Shown in pieces: positions 1-12,400 of a DNA stretch of 64,000 bases. The notes under the pieces are model-generated. The model ran no database searches and was not told the origin of the DNA. It saw only the letters and a list, made by a program, of their open reading frames with translations. This stretch comes from Symsagittifera roscoffensis (Eukaryota > Xenacoelomorpha > Acoela > Convolutidae): assembly GCF_963678635.1 (NCBI RefSeq), contig NC_087070.1, forward strand, positions 29,240,048-29,304,047. The letters are read 5' to 3'. A program made the position numbers and the translations under genes. Each line of letters begins with the position of its first letter. Position 1 is the stretch's first letter.

Positions 1-3000
1 ACCATCAACTACCTTCATGATATTTGTCTGTATTCTGTTCTTGAAGTTATCCTTCAGCTTCGAGAACTTTGCCGCACGGCTCTTGCTCTGCTGTTCTTTT
101 GTGTCACTTTGCTTTGAAGATCCGCAAAACTTTTGCATGCCTTCAGCTAGTTTCTGATTGTTTACACTCTTTTTCTCGTCCGCAATTTCGCCTGAAAAAT
201 CCAGTTATGTTTCAGTAATATTCTATTAATACTTTTAAAAATTAACTTGGAATGGAAACCGAAAAAGATCAAAACAAGAAAAAAATTGACCCTGAACAAA
301 GTATAAGACTTTGTAAGACTTTGCCTGAAAAGAAAAAAAAACAAAAAAATACGTTCATCGACTGTTAATACTTAATAGCCAACAGAGAGTTGGAAAATGA
401 TCAATAAATGCAATTAAACAAAAAAAAACAAGCTGACTTGTTCTTTGAAAAAACTCAACCTTCGAACTTCAAAGAAAAAAATGCCCTAGAAGCTCTTTGA
501 ATTTCCAGAAAAAATGATGATTAGCACTTTCTCGGTAAAATTAACCCAATTTGAGAAAACTGGGTCATAAATAGGTAAAATTTTTATTTCGCTGGGAAAT
601 CTGAAAATTAAAACCCATCTTCGAAACTAAAAGTCGATCAAAATTTTCGCGACCTTATTTTAACTTTTTCTGTTCGATAGTGGAGTTTGCTTTACTTTTA
701 ACAAAGGAATTGAAATTAACTGAACTCAAAGAAAAATCGAAAGTCAAACCGCGAAAAAAAAATTGAGCCTGATCAAATTTTAAGACTTTTCCAGAAAACA
801 AAACAAAAAAATCATCGCGACCTACATAAGAACCTGAACTACATTCATCGACTGTTATTAGCCAACAGACATTTGGAAAAAAAATCAATAAACGCAATTA
901 AACAAAAAAAAAACAGTTCGAAGAAAAAGATGCCCTTTAGAGCTATGTGAGTTTCTCGAACAATTGAGAAAACTGGATCAATAGGCAAAATTTTTATTTC
1001 GCTGGAAAATCAGTAATTTTATGTTATGTTTAAGTAATAGTCCATCAATATTTTTGAAAATTCACTTGGAATGGAAACCGACAACATAGCCGACAGACAG
1101 TTGGAAAAAAGTCAATGAACGCAATTAAACAGAAAAATTGATTTGGTTTTTTTTGGCAAAAATCTCAACTTTCGAATTTTAAAGAAAACAATAGATGCCC
1201 TTAAATCTCTTTGAATTTCAGAACAAATGATGATTGCCACTTTTACGATATAATTAAACCATTTTGAGAAAACTGGATCAATAGGTAAACTTTTTATTTC
1301 GCTAGGAAATCTGAAAATTAAATGCTAATTTCGTAACAATTTTTGACACTAGAAGTCGATCACGTTTTTCGTGATTTTTACATTCGATAATGCAGTTTGC
1401 GTTCCTTTTACCAAAAGAAATGGACTCAGCTAACAAAAAAGTCAAGCCTCGAAAAAGAAAATTTGAGCCTGAAAAAACTTTCAAAGTTTTTCCAAAAAAA
1501 AAAACAAAAAACAAATCATCGCGACCTATATAAGAGCCTGAACTACGTTTCTCGAATTAGAAAAACTGACATGGTCTCGGATTCGAACGTTTGATCATTC
1601 CCGAGATAGACAAAACACTTACTATGTTTTTGCTTGATTGCACTATTGAGAGCTTCACTCAGTGAGGCATTTCCAGGACATGAACAGAGTCCTCTTTCGA
1701 ATGCTCTGATGGCAGCATCTATATTGTTTCCCAGTAAAATAAAGCATTGGCCCTTGAGGAGATTAACGACCGGATCGTCTGGGTAGTACTCCAGAACTTG
1801 TTTACACTCCGCAAGACATGGTCTATACTTGGCCAGCTCGAAAAGACATCTAAAAGGAAAATCATCTACTGTTGTTGTAGTAGCTACTGATTTCGGTTCC
1901 GAACTTGTTTGAATTGGAGAGATCGATTCTGTTTGAGAGATAGAGAGAGAGTTTTGAGTGTTTGAAAGAGAAAATCATCTAATCAATCGCACCAGTGAGC
2001 ATTTATTTTTCAAAACCCATGCTATTCAATCGAAACAAACATTACTGAATACTATTCTTATAGAACTAAGATTCGATTACAATTTGTTAAGCTATCAGGC
2101 TCTTTCCGCATATGTGTCTCAAAATCACGTTGCGCATATGAAAAAAGAAGTTGAAATATTTTTAAATTGATATACGGCAGGTCGATTAAATCGATTTTCC
2201 CAGCTCTCCCACCAAAGCACTAAAAACATCCTGTTTTGGCCAAATTTTCTGCGCCTGGGGGGGATTCGACCACCTGCCGCCCCTGATATACGCGCTTTTT
2301 TTGCTAAAATATATCCAACTGCATAATCAGATTAAACATAGTACTCCCCTACACAACTAAACTAACGATCCCTTCTCACCTGCATACTCCTCGCATGATT
2401 TTAGCCCATAGGGCCATGCGTACATAATCCTCCGCTTCGTCCCTCGCACTTTCCCAACTGACCATGTCTGCCGCCTTCCTGTAGTGGCTTAGAGCATCCT
2501 TGTAGCTCCTGAAAAATATAAAACACCCCATCTGATCGACATTCCATTCCATCATGGGACGCTATATTACACGAACATATCCCCTTAATAGGCAAGCCTA
2601 TTTCCTCTATCCAGAAAAAAACACAAAAAAGTCATAAATATAGCCAGCGGTTACATCAATTGACGCAATAGTAAAACCATAATTTTTATGCATCTATTTG
2701 AAGGCAAAAATAAATACAAAGAAACTAGCCTCACTCTATATCGGCTGTTTCCCATTTTGAAAGCCTGTTTGGACGCCTTCAACCTCAGTTGCAAATCATC
2801 TGTACTACTCCGTTGACTTCCTTCACTCGCCTCTTGCTCCGGATTACGAGCCAGCTGTTCGATGGCATCGCCCAAAACACAGTCTTTAACCTGGATGTCA
2901 AAAAGTACTTCTGAGTTCGCAGGCACTACATTGGGGAGTCCCAACTTCCCGTACGCCAATTCAGGCGCAACTATGAACTGACTTCGCTCTCCTATTTTCA

Positions 3001-5493
3001 TCGTGCGAATGCCCAACTCGATGCCTAAAAATGCCACGGATGCTTAAAATCCCCTGCAACTCGCCACCAATAACATATGTATATAATTTGCCATATCACA
3101 AAAGTTTCCTTGAGCGCTAAAAATTTCCCAAAGCTATACCGGCTTTTTCTACAAAAAAAAGGAAACAACCGTTTATGCAGGAGAGATATTTGCACCATAT
3201 TCTTTCATTAGAACAATTACATCAGAATTGGCGGGCTAAGTGTATCTATAAAAATTAGGCCGTAGCTGCTTCTGCCGGGAAGATGCCCACAATCTGTTCT
3301 TTCGATTGAACCCTTAACCACACATTAATCAGAAAGTCTCAAAATCCCAGGGCCATAACTCATTGAGTAAGAAAATTGGGCGCATCCGGTTATGCAGGGC
3401 AGCTTGCGAATTTTTTCTTTCGATTGTATCCAAATCTCCTATTGAGAAGGGTCGATTTCGAGATAGGGTACGTGGGGTAAGCTAATAGGAGACTAGGGGA
3501 ATATGCAGGCACACAGAGGAGTAGGCGATCGTTCTATTGGTAACACTTTTTGAGTGTTTTTGAGAAAGTCTCCTATGGGGTAAGCTAATAGGAGACTAGG
3601 GGAATATGCAGGCACACAGAGGAGTAGGCGATCGTTCTATTGGTAACACTTTTTGAGAAAAACTCAACTTTTTGAGCAAAGTGAAAAACTTTCCAATGCG
3701 TCCAACACTAATTTGAACCGTTCAACTGCGAGACCCTTCGCTTCCAATAACCTTCAAACGCGAAGCTTTCTTAGTGTAACGGAACATAACTATACCTTCT
3801 ATCGTAGAACAATCTCCGATTGTAAATGTATGCGGATGTCTTCGCCTCCTAGTCGAGTCAAACGGCTCATCTTGTCCCTCAAGGTAGGCAGAGTAGTCCA
3901 CACTCACTAAGCCACTAGACACTACTGCTCCTAGCTCCCCCTTCAGAGGCGATGCCTCCAGCACTCGCTTGAAGATGAGCTCCTTGTGATGAGACGAGAA
4001 CATGTCAGTGATGTCCTTCATTTTTCGCTTGAGGCTTTCCAAATCCAAGTCCCCTCCGTCCTCTTCGTCACTTCCAGTTCCAGATTTGAATGGATTGCAT
4101 GGAGAACAGATTTCCTGTCAAAAAAGTATAATCGGTAATTTGATATGCAATTCTCATATTCAACACAAACATATTTTCAATGTATCACAAACATTGCATG
4201 TATCACAAACATAGCAACACAAACATCTGTAAGCTTGCAGACAGAAAAGGAGACAAAAACCGCCTGGCTCAACAATTATTTGAACAGAAAAAAAATATTT
4301 TAAGTTTCAATTCCCCCCTGAAACTACCCTGTAGTTACTAGTACCCACCCAAGGGCCGATTTAGGGATTCGACCACCTGCCGACACAAAGGGTCCCCCCT
4401 TTGTACTATTCTGAGATATTCATTTTTGGCTGACGGACCCTAAACTTTTTTTAAAGACGCCTTTGGCGCCAATATATACTAATTTTGAGGGGGGAGCGCG
4501 CACCGAAAAAACGCAATTTTTTTGGTCAAAATTTTAAGAAAAAGTGCCTGAAAACGATTTTTCAAAATTTTGCCTGCGGCGCACAAAATTTTTCTAAAAC
4601 AGGGTCTTATTATTTCTTTGGCAGTTCTCGGAAAATCAGTTTGGTCGACCTAAAAATAAGGTTGAAAAAAAGGTTCCCGATCAACACAGCTTCAAATCAG
4701 CAGCACTAATATAACTAGTGAATAAGTATTATTACAGCAACCATTAGTTTAATTTGATCTTTCAAGGAATTGATCACGTCAGCACATCAATCATGCTGTC
4801 CAATCATTCTTGTGATTTTGTTAAACAAATGTTGAACTGAAATTTCTTATATTTTGCTTTGATAACACGCTAATCGCAAGCGTAAATAGATTCAATTATC
4901 ATTGAGCATTAGCGGGTAAGTATATAACAGCCTAGCAGGTAATCATATAACCATTATTTGCCAGAAGATTTGTCTATTAAATTCAAAATCTATGTAGAAA
5001 TAAACAGCCGTTTTTTCGATTTTTAGTCAACCAGTCAGAGGCCTAACCAGGAGGTGGTTAATAACTTAAAGTTGAACTAGAGCTCACTTAATCATGAGCC
5101 CATTGAGTTATGGCTATGATACAAGCGGTCACCTTGAAAATTGCACTGCAAGCGCGATTTGAGCTCGCAATCATATGATGGCTGGGTTACATAACTACCG
5201 GATTCGCCATGTCAAGATGAAAGTTTCTACAAAAGCTGTAATCATAACAGCCAAGATAGAGAGAGAGAGCAACTCACCGAAATATACTCTTCGTTGTCTT
5301 CCGCCTCTAATCTGGCATCCCCATTCGGCCCATCCAGTAGTTCCCTATTCACTTCCTCTATCTCGAAATCCACTCCCGACTCCAGATCACCAACTGCGAT
5401 AGATCCCTTCAGAATCACGATTGATTTATTCTCTGGTTTCACTCTTTTCAGGTACCCCCCATCCTCCTCTGTTTCACTGTCACTCATGTACAT
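1..5493 (-). CDS. FKBP6: FKBP6/shutdown-like FKBP-TPR protein (six exons, 3' end off window)
   Basis: Proposed join on the minus strand: 5493-5278, 4114-3796, 3024-2730, 2508-2380, 1849-1623 and 191-<1, about 459 codons before the edge. Phases agree at every junction. The first exon is acidic (MYMSDSETEEDGG; a second ATG at 5487 is the alternative start). Exons 2-3 encode one FKBP domain (FTIGDCSTIEG joined to IELGIRTMKIGE, then APELAYGKLGLP and VLFDIQVKD). The residue matching FKBP12 Trp59 is Ile, as expected for the non-catalytic FKBP6 class. Exons 3-5 form TPR repeats (GNSRYRVRSYKDALSHYRKA; LLKGQCFILLGNN). Exon 6 is a charged tail rich in Lys and Gln. FKBP6/shutdown proteins are Hsp90 co-chaperones in germline piRNA loading; that role is inferred from family. 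Introns carry SINE-like and tandem repeats. The exon 3 donor appears to be GC rather than GT. It could instead be another FKBP-TPR paralogue. Confidence 0.85.
374..1010 (-). repeat. Two SINE-like bodies, one full body and one deleted copy
   Basis: 374-857 carries the full body without a clear tRNA head. 858-1010 is a second copy with a large internal deletion. A separate ~60-base block (ttggaatggaaaccg and its left flank) occurs at ~195-260 and again at ~1010-1080, so the neighbourhood has also been duplicated locally. All copies face the same way as the better copy at 1083-1610. Together these fill most of the last FKBP6 intron (192-1622). Confidence 0.6.
1083..1610 (-). repeat. SINE-like element, most complete copy with tRNA-like head
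   Basis: Read on the minus strand, this begins near 1600 with a tRNA-like 3' half containing GTTCGAATCC, which matches an RNA polymerase III B box, and runs to about 1083 (body end near CTGTCGGCTATGT). The same body recurs many times in the window. Hallmarks on the plus strand are atagccaacagacagttgg, gttaaaattaacccaattt, gaaaactggatcaatagg, tttttatttcgctgggaaat, agtcaaaccgcgaaaa and acctatataagag. The length of about 500 bp is long for a SINE. No protein is encoded. It lies in the last intron of the FKBP6-like gene. Confidence 0.65.
2262..2279 (-). repeat. tRNA-like 18-mer shared with 4365-4382
   Basis: The 18-base string ggattcgaccacctgccg occurs here and at 4365-4382. On the minus strand it contains GGTCGAATCC, close to a pol III B box, so both are probably remnants of tRNA-derived heads. 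The rest of intron 1850-2379 contains nothing I recognise, apart from AT-rich sequence and a GA-rich run near 1935. Confidence 0.4.
3474..3660. repeat. 103-bp direct tandem repeat in an FKBP6 intron
   Basis: A block starting ggggtaagctaataggagac at 3474 is repeated almost exactly from 3577, with period 103. The second unit diverges after cactttttgag. A weaker relative (gcatgcacatcgaagagcagcc) lies near 7558 in the intergenic region, so the unit may derive from a dispersed repeat. It sits just upstream of the donor side of exon 2 and has no coding potential. Confidence 0.8.
4115..5277 (-). other. First intron of the FKBP6-like gene
   Basis: GT-AG intron between the acidic first exon and the FKBP exon. 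It is AT-rich and contains the 18-base tRNA-like remnant at 4365-4382. The 4485-4709 open frame is AT/Lys-biased and shows no domain. I see no other gene here. Confidence 0.6.
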
Positions 5494-6657
5494 ATCTTGA
5501 GAGAAATCCCAATTTTGTTTATTCTTTTTGCAGACACACAAAACATAGCCAGCTAACAGTTGGAAAAAACTAATGAATGCAAGGAAACTGAAAAAACCTT
5601 GTTTTTTCGAAAACCTTCAATTTTTGAATTTCGAAAAAAATAGATGGCCTTTAAGACCTTTGAATTTGTAGAACAATTAATGATGGACACTTTTTCGTTA
5701 AAATTTACCCAATTTGAGAAAACTGGATCAACAGGTAAACATTTTATTTCGCTTGGAAATTTGATAAATATTTTCCGTTTTCAAAATTAGAAGTAGATCA
5801 AGTTTTTCGTGACCTTTACAATTTTGCTGTTCGATAGGGGAGTTTGCCTTCCTTTTAACAATCGAAACTAACGAATTTTGAGCTGTTACCTGTGACCCGT
5901 TACTGAAACACCGGAACTGATTTAGCCACAAATATTGTAGTCTTTAAGTCAGAATTTTCAGAATAGTTATCGAGGCTGGTAATTTTTTTTATGCTATCGT
6001 TTCATCCTCAAATCAATTCTCTTCCTTTCAATGCCACTTCCATGAGCACAAACATGAGAATTTTTCATAATAAAATGATCTTTCTTGCCAGCTTCTTTTA
6101 ACCGAAATCTAAAATTTTTAACCTGTGGCTCGTTTTGTCTCATACTTTCATTTTCGAATCAACTTATGAGACTGAGAAATCAATGACAAAACAGTACTCA
6201 TGAATTATTGTGCTCTTCATCCAGAAAATCAAAAGAAACTAACCAAGCAACTATTAATACCTAGTTTGAAACATGCTGAGTGGATCGTCGCCCCACTTCC
6301 GATACAAAAGATCTGTGTCATATTCGATCTTTTTTGTGAATATTAGGGGTGAAAATTTTCAAGGATAACATAAATCCCTGCTCGGACACTATAATATTCA
6401 TGGAAATTTATTTTCGACGAATTTACGTCTTAACCAAGGGCTCCATCACAAAACATAGCCTACAGACAGCTCGAAAAGTCAATATATGCAAGGAAACAAA
6501 AAATACTGGCTTAATTTTTAACATACTAACGTTGGAAGTTCAACACAGAGGCGAAGCTGTGCTTCGCAGACACACGGGAGGAAAATGCAAAAACGAACTC
6601 TAAAGAGGAAAAAACAAACTGAAATGAAGAGAAGATTAAAAAAAACACTGAAAAAAT

Positions 6658-6837
6658 GACCACCAATAAAGCAGCTACAGTTTCTATTCAAACTGCCAAT
6701 GTTATGCAGCAAAAATTCGACCAAAAAATGCTGGATCCGAAACTATTGATTAGAAATCTCATGTCCTTGCATCTGCGCCACGGTAGCTTGGAAGTAAACA
6801 AGTGGCCCAGCTTATGCTGGATCTACCTGTTCTAATT
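6658..6837 (+). CDS. Short open frame of unknown status (59 codons)
   Basis: An ATG-initiated frame on the plus strand begins MTTNKAATVSIQTANV and continues through DPKLLIRNLMSLHLRHGS to a TAA. Its composition is less AT-driven than the surrounding chance frames, which is why it is noted. I recognise no domain, and no splice sites or upstream coding frame were found. It may be a chance frame or a decayed exon. Confidence 0.15.
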
Positions 6838-9258
6838 TTTAAAATACATTGTTCTGATACGGTACTGCGTAATTTTCAAAATTTCAAAAAAGCGACTTTA
6901 AATTAAACCCTAGAGTTTCTCTGCTTAAAGAGGGGATAAAGGAGAAAAACACTTCTCGCTCTTTCAATTGAAGTCCTCATCTCAGATTTGGCGAGGTAGT
7001 TCTCGAAAAAAAAAACGAAGATTCATAAAATTGCTCAAAAAGTCAAAAATTTCACTTTCCCTAAATCCATAAAACTTTCTCTACAAAAAGCAGGGAAATA
7101 GCTGTGCTTTCAACACCCTGATTTTTAGATTGAAGATTTCCGCACCCTGATTTTTTAGATTGAACCCTTAATATCAGATTTAGCTGGTAGTTTTCGCGAA
7201 TAGTGACGAAATTTCTTGAAGAAAAACGATAGCTACTTAAAAAGGAATTTTTCCTTAGTCCATATCAAATTTTTCTACAAAAAAAAACAGGATAAAACAG
7301 ATTACTCAGGAAAAAGCTCAGTACCATGTTAGTTTGAATTAACTACCAACCTCAAAAACAGCAGGTTAGTTTTTGAAAAGAACGGGCGAAATTTCAAAAT
7401 TGGACATTTTATAAGGCCATGTTTTTTAGAACGCATGGCATAGCCGCTTGCGCAAGTAAGATGCACATATATTTTTTTTCGTTAAACTCTTAATCTCCGA
7501 TTTGAAACTGTAGATTTGAAGGCGTAGAACGTGAAGTGAAAAGAGACCGGCGAAATATGCATGCACATCGAAGAGCAGCCGATTTTTCCATTGGTCTCAT
7601 TTTTTCGAAAATCGGAGAAGTTGTTTTCAGCAAAAAGTGCAAAAAAATCTTCCAAAGCGTAGCGGTAAAAAAACGAAAAACAACAAATCTCATATATTTT
7701 TAGAAAGCATGTTTTTTCCAAACAGGCCCTAAGACTAGCCAAAATAAAGCAGCAACATGTGCCATTAATATTTTTACGCTTAAACCGAATGAACTGTTTT
7801 ATTTGCGACTTAGATTAGAAGAAAAAAAATGCGTAACAATACACTACGCTTGGCTTGTGTAATGAAATATATGTTTGAATGAAATTTTATTGATAAAATA
7901 ACACAGAAAACTGGATCAATAAGTAACTTTTTATTCCGCTGGGAAATCTCAAACTAAAACTAAATTAGCTCATTTCAAAGAAGGAAGCTGTAACATCAAT
8001 CTTTGTTTTATCAGAGAAAAAAATAATCTTCCGGAGGAGTTAAAATGTCGGCTTCTGGATTTGGCAACACCTAATTTTTATTTTCAGCTCCAAAAGTTAC
8101 GAAAACTGAGACGATTTGAAGTTCTCGACAAAAGTTCCACGAACATCCAGTTTAATTTCTTAATCAAAACTATGTGATAATACAAGTGGCTTCAAAAATG
8201 GTCCTAAAATATATCGACAGCTGAGCATTTATGCAGAAAAAAATTGAACCTTATTTTCTCGCATTGGATCAAATTTCACAAGAAATATGCATCTGTTCCA
8301 AGCCGACTCAGTTCTCAGTTTAATTAAAAATGCGGTAACAGCAAGACCAAAATTATTTTCTTGTTTCCACTCATTCAAAAGAAAACTGATATGTACAATC
8401 TACTAAATAAAATTGTCCAAACTATTTAATATTCGACAAAATAGCAGATTGCTACATTAAGGTGAAACATCGAATTATGTCTGACATACAATAGAGAAAT
8501 ATACACAAATAAACTCGAATTTAGTAGAAATGAGATTAACCTGATTTTGAAAATTGTAAAATACAGCATATATTTATCGATTTATATATCCATCAATTTT
8601 GAACTGAACTCTTCAAATCTCTATGTAATAAAATAAAACTACCATGGACTGGAAAATTAAAGAGCGAAGGAAATTAGCAAGAAATACAAAGACAGAAAGA
8701 CACGGATTAAGAAAACATACAGAATCAGCTATCTAAACTGAAAAGATATTCTATTTGTAATGGTATAGAAAAAGAAAAATTGCAACCTTTTTGCTATCGC
8801 TCAAAAACGAGGACGTACTCAAAAGTTATGCATAACAAGAAAAAGTTTCATTGAGAAGACTGCAGTAGTTGCCAGTATAGCGTGCAGTTTGTTACAAGTC
8901 TTTCCTTTAAGAGTTCAAGTCTTTCCATTCTTGCTGGCTTTTTTGAGATACGTCGTGACTTTTTAAGCGAAATTTACGGGTATTGTGAAATTTATGAATG
9001 AAAAAGAACAACAAATATCTTCTAATCTAAGTAGAGAAATGCGCTGGTAATTCGACATCTATAATGATTTCAGGTTCAGCATTCACATAGTGAAGCAAGT
9101 AGTGCCAAAACATAGCCAACTGACAGTTGGAAAAGAGTAATAAATTTCGAAAAAAATAGATGGCCTTTAAGCTCTTTGAATTTGTAGAACAATTTATGAT
9201 ATAGACTTTTTCGTTAAAATTGACCCAATTTGAGAAAACTGGATCAATCGGTAAAACT

Positions 9259-9264
9259 TTTATT
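9259..9264 (-). terminator. Candidate AATAAA polyadenylation signal of the MLK gene
   Basis: The first AATAAA on the minus strand after the MLK stop (9405) lies about 140 bases downstream, inside the SINE-like fragment 9108-9285. The SINE body carries gaaataaaa on this strand in most copies, so the element may supply the poly-A signal. The cleavage site cannot be seen. Confidence 0.4.
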
Positions 9265-9404
9265 TCACGGGGAAATCTGCGAAATCATTACGTTCATTAC
9301 TCTTAATACGGAGCTCGAAGCAAGAGCCAAATCTATATGAAGATAGTGTACATAAAACATCAATGTTATTTGATAGGTGTATAATCTATTAAACTGGGTT
9401 CGAG

Positions 9405-12400
9405 TTAAGCACTGCTGATCACTTGCGGAGGTTCCGGTCTCGGCGGAGGTGGACTGGACGACGAAGACCGCGAGCTGACCGTTTTTTGCGTGTCCTCTTG
9501 CTTCGAAGTAGTAATCGTGTCTGATCTCTTCGGGTCATCGTCTGACGACTGGCAGTCCATCTCGTCACCTGAACCGAGAAACGAGGATTGGTTCAAATTG
9601 GGGTAGTGTTGGGCGAGAAATCCTGACGACAAGTAGTTGTGCGAAGACGATGAGTCATCGTCTGTATTTGAATCATTTAGCAAATCCGGTTTCGTTGGTT
9701 CCGAGGATGAAAATACTGGGTTTGGGATGTAGTGCCTTGGGTTCGTGTGCGTGTTGTGTTGATGTACTAGCAAAGGCGACACAGACGGACTTTTTGCAAG
9801 GTGGTACTGGTTATTAGCTGCAGCAGCTTCCGCTTTGAACAAGAAAGAGCTGTTATTATTAGGCGTGATGACTCGGCTGTTGCTACCTTGATGCGGCGAC
9901 ATTGGCGGTTGATGCTGCAGAGGTGTTCTACGGGACGGGTGGTTCTTCCCGGGAATAATCGGAGAGTAACGATTGCTATGCTGGTGAGAGTGGTTCGACA
10001 CTCGTATTTCACCGTTCTGCTGAGTTATGTAATTGAAGTGGGATGGCTGGTGCTGAGAATGGTGAGACCCAGTCGGAATTCGATAGGTGGGCGAGAAAAG
10101 TCGACTGTCTCCAAAACCTCCTCCTCCGCCACTCCTGGCATCATCGCAATCAAAATCTTCGCCGTATGAGGACAAGTTACCTACATATGATCCAACAGAA
10201 AACAAAACTACTCAATAATGTCATAACCGCAACTTTATTGAAAAATAATAATAGCGTGAAACATCAATTGTTTGATTATTTCTCACCAATTCACACAAAA
10301 AAAAACATAGTCAACAGACAGTTAAAAGTGTCAATGAACGCAAGTAACCAGAAAAACATACTGACTTATTTTTCGACAAAAATCTCACTTATCTCGAGCT
10401 TCAAAGAAATAAAATGGACATATTACGATTGACAATTTGATACAACTAACCCAACTTGAGAAAACTGGATTAATAAGCACAATTTTTTTTATTCGCTGGA
10501 AATGTGATAAAAATAATGATGACCCAACTTGTGAGACTGAGACACCATAGGTAAATCAAAAGTCATGATAATTAAGACCGTCCACAAGAAAATCAAAACA
10601 ATTTAATTCAAATCAAGAAAAAAACGCTTTTTTAGTTTGATACAGATGCTAAGTATATTGTAGCACCACTTGCGATACAAAAAACATTGCCAAGGAAAAA
10701 TACCACCCTGTGCTAGATCTGGGTCATATTCGATCTTTTTTGGGAAATTTATACGGTGACAAAACTTCAAGGATAACAAAAGAGCATAAAAGGATACACT
10801 TTTATGCTTAAGGAAAAACATTCTGACAAATTCCGCCTTAAGTAGGGGCTTCATCACAAATAATAGCCAACAGACAGTTTGAAAAGAGTCAATGAACGCA
10901 AGTAACAGAAAAAAACTGACGTACTTTTTGAAAATTATCTCTGCCTCTCAATCGAAAATTCGGATAATCGAGACCCATCGTGATTCGCGCTCGTTGCTTG
11001 AGGGTGAGGCAACATTACCCAGCCCAGAAAAATATCCCAAAAATTGCATGTAGATCTTAACCAGGGGCACAACAGCGGTTATCCGTGAAGAGCTGAACAG
11101 CTCGTATGATGGTCTTTTCCCTGTAGATGAATAGTTTTAAGAACATTCGAATTTCAAAGAAAACAATAGATGAATTTTAATAGAAAACAAACTTTAATTT
11201 CAACGACAACAAAAGATGAACTTTTTAAAAAACTAAACAATTTAGGATTGACAGTTTTTGATAAAACACACCCAAATTCAGAAAACTGGATCAATCAGCA
11301 TATTTTCTTTATTTCGCTGGGAAATCTAACATAGAAGCGGAGCGGAGCTTCGCAACACTTGTGATGCAAAAAACACATTGCGATACAATTTAGGGAATGA
11401 AAAAAGAACAAAATAAAAAAATCAGAAAAATTATGTTGAAAAAAAAAATACTTAAGTGGAAAAATTACTGCTACAAAACCTTCAAATTTGTATCAGATGA
11501 ATTTCATGAACAGCCCATAAAATTGGAAAGCAATTACCGAGCGGCAACAAACTTTGGGTCGAAATGTGTTCAGCCGAAAACAAAATTGTTGTCATAAAAA
11601 TATCATTTAACTAAAAAGTTTTAAAAACCCATCCCAAACGGATAAATTTTGCCCTCGAAATTACGCAAAATAAGTCGACTCTGTCAATGTAACATAAACT
11701 GAAACTGTTTGATTATGTAGAAAAAAAACCGAAAAAAGTAAACCAATTTAAGACCTACTATAAACAAAAAATGGGGTTTAAAAAAAAACGAGAAATGAAC
11801 GGACAGAAACTATGACGGAAACCATGAATTTTCAAGAAATTGAGCACGTTAGAAGATTCTGTAGAAATGAAGAACCTCTAGAAGTGAAGATCTCCTGTGC
11901 CTGAAGTTATTTACGGGAAAAAAGTCTAGTAACCGATTGCAATAATCTTGTTTATCACAAGGGTAATCATTAAAAATCCTTTTTCGAAAATAGAAGTCTG
12001 TCACGTTTTGTTCGATAGTGTAGTTTGCTATGCACAAAATTCATTAAAGAGTTAATTCATTAGTCACGTAGTTCAGACTCCAATATAGATCAAGATGATT
12101 TTTTCACTGTTTTTTTTTCAGGCAGTCTTAAAATTTGTTCAAGCTAAAATCGGGGATCGCAAGTCTTTCACACTCAAATATTCCATTCGAACATTCACTG
12201 CCGAGAAACGATTTCACGTATTATTTGATAGTTAAAGCAGTTTTTCTTTCCTGTTTCATGCCAAAAAAGCTTCACTTCCGCACAGCTTCAAAAACAAAAA
12301 ATTGTGAAGTTTTATACAAGATGATCAGTTCTTCAACGCATCTTAATCAGAATCTGACATTTTTAGCCTGTAGCTTGTTTTGTCTGAATTTTTTAAAATA

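Larger units (their letters stand above)
5494..9404. other. Intergenic region between FKBP6-like gene and MLK gene
   Basis: This region holds SINE-like fragments at ~5543-5880, 6451-6525, 7902-7960 and 9108-9285, and a short hairpin motif at 6543-6572. It also has a weak relative of the 103-bp intron repeat near 7530-7610. The right part (8000-9100) is AT-rich and I recognise nothing in it. A 59-codon open frame at 6658-6837 is listed separately. The promoter of the FKBP6-like gene must lie here, but no confident TATA or initiator is visible. Confidence 0.6.

Noticed and set aside
9801-10169. Plus-strand open frame of 122 codons
   Set aside because: It is the antisense shadow of the last MLK exon.
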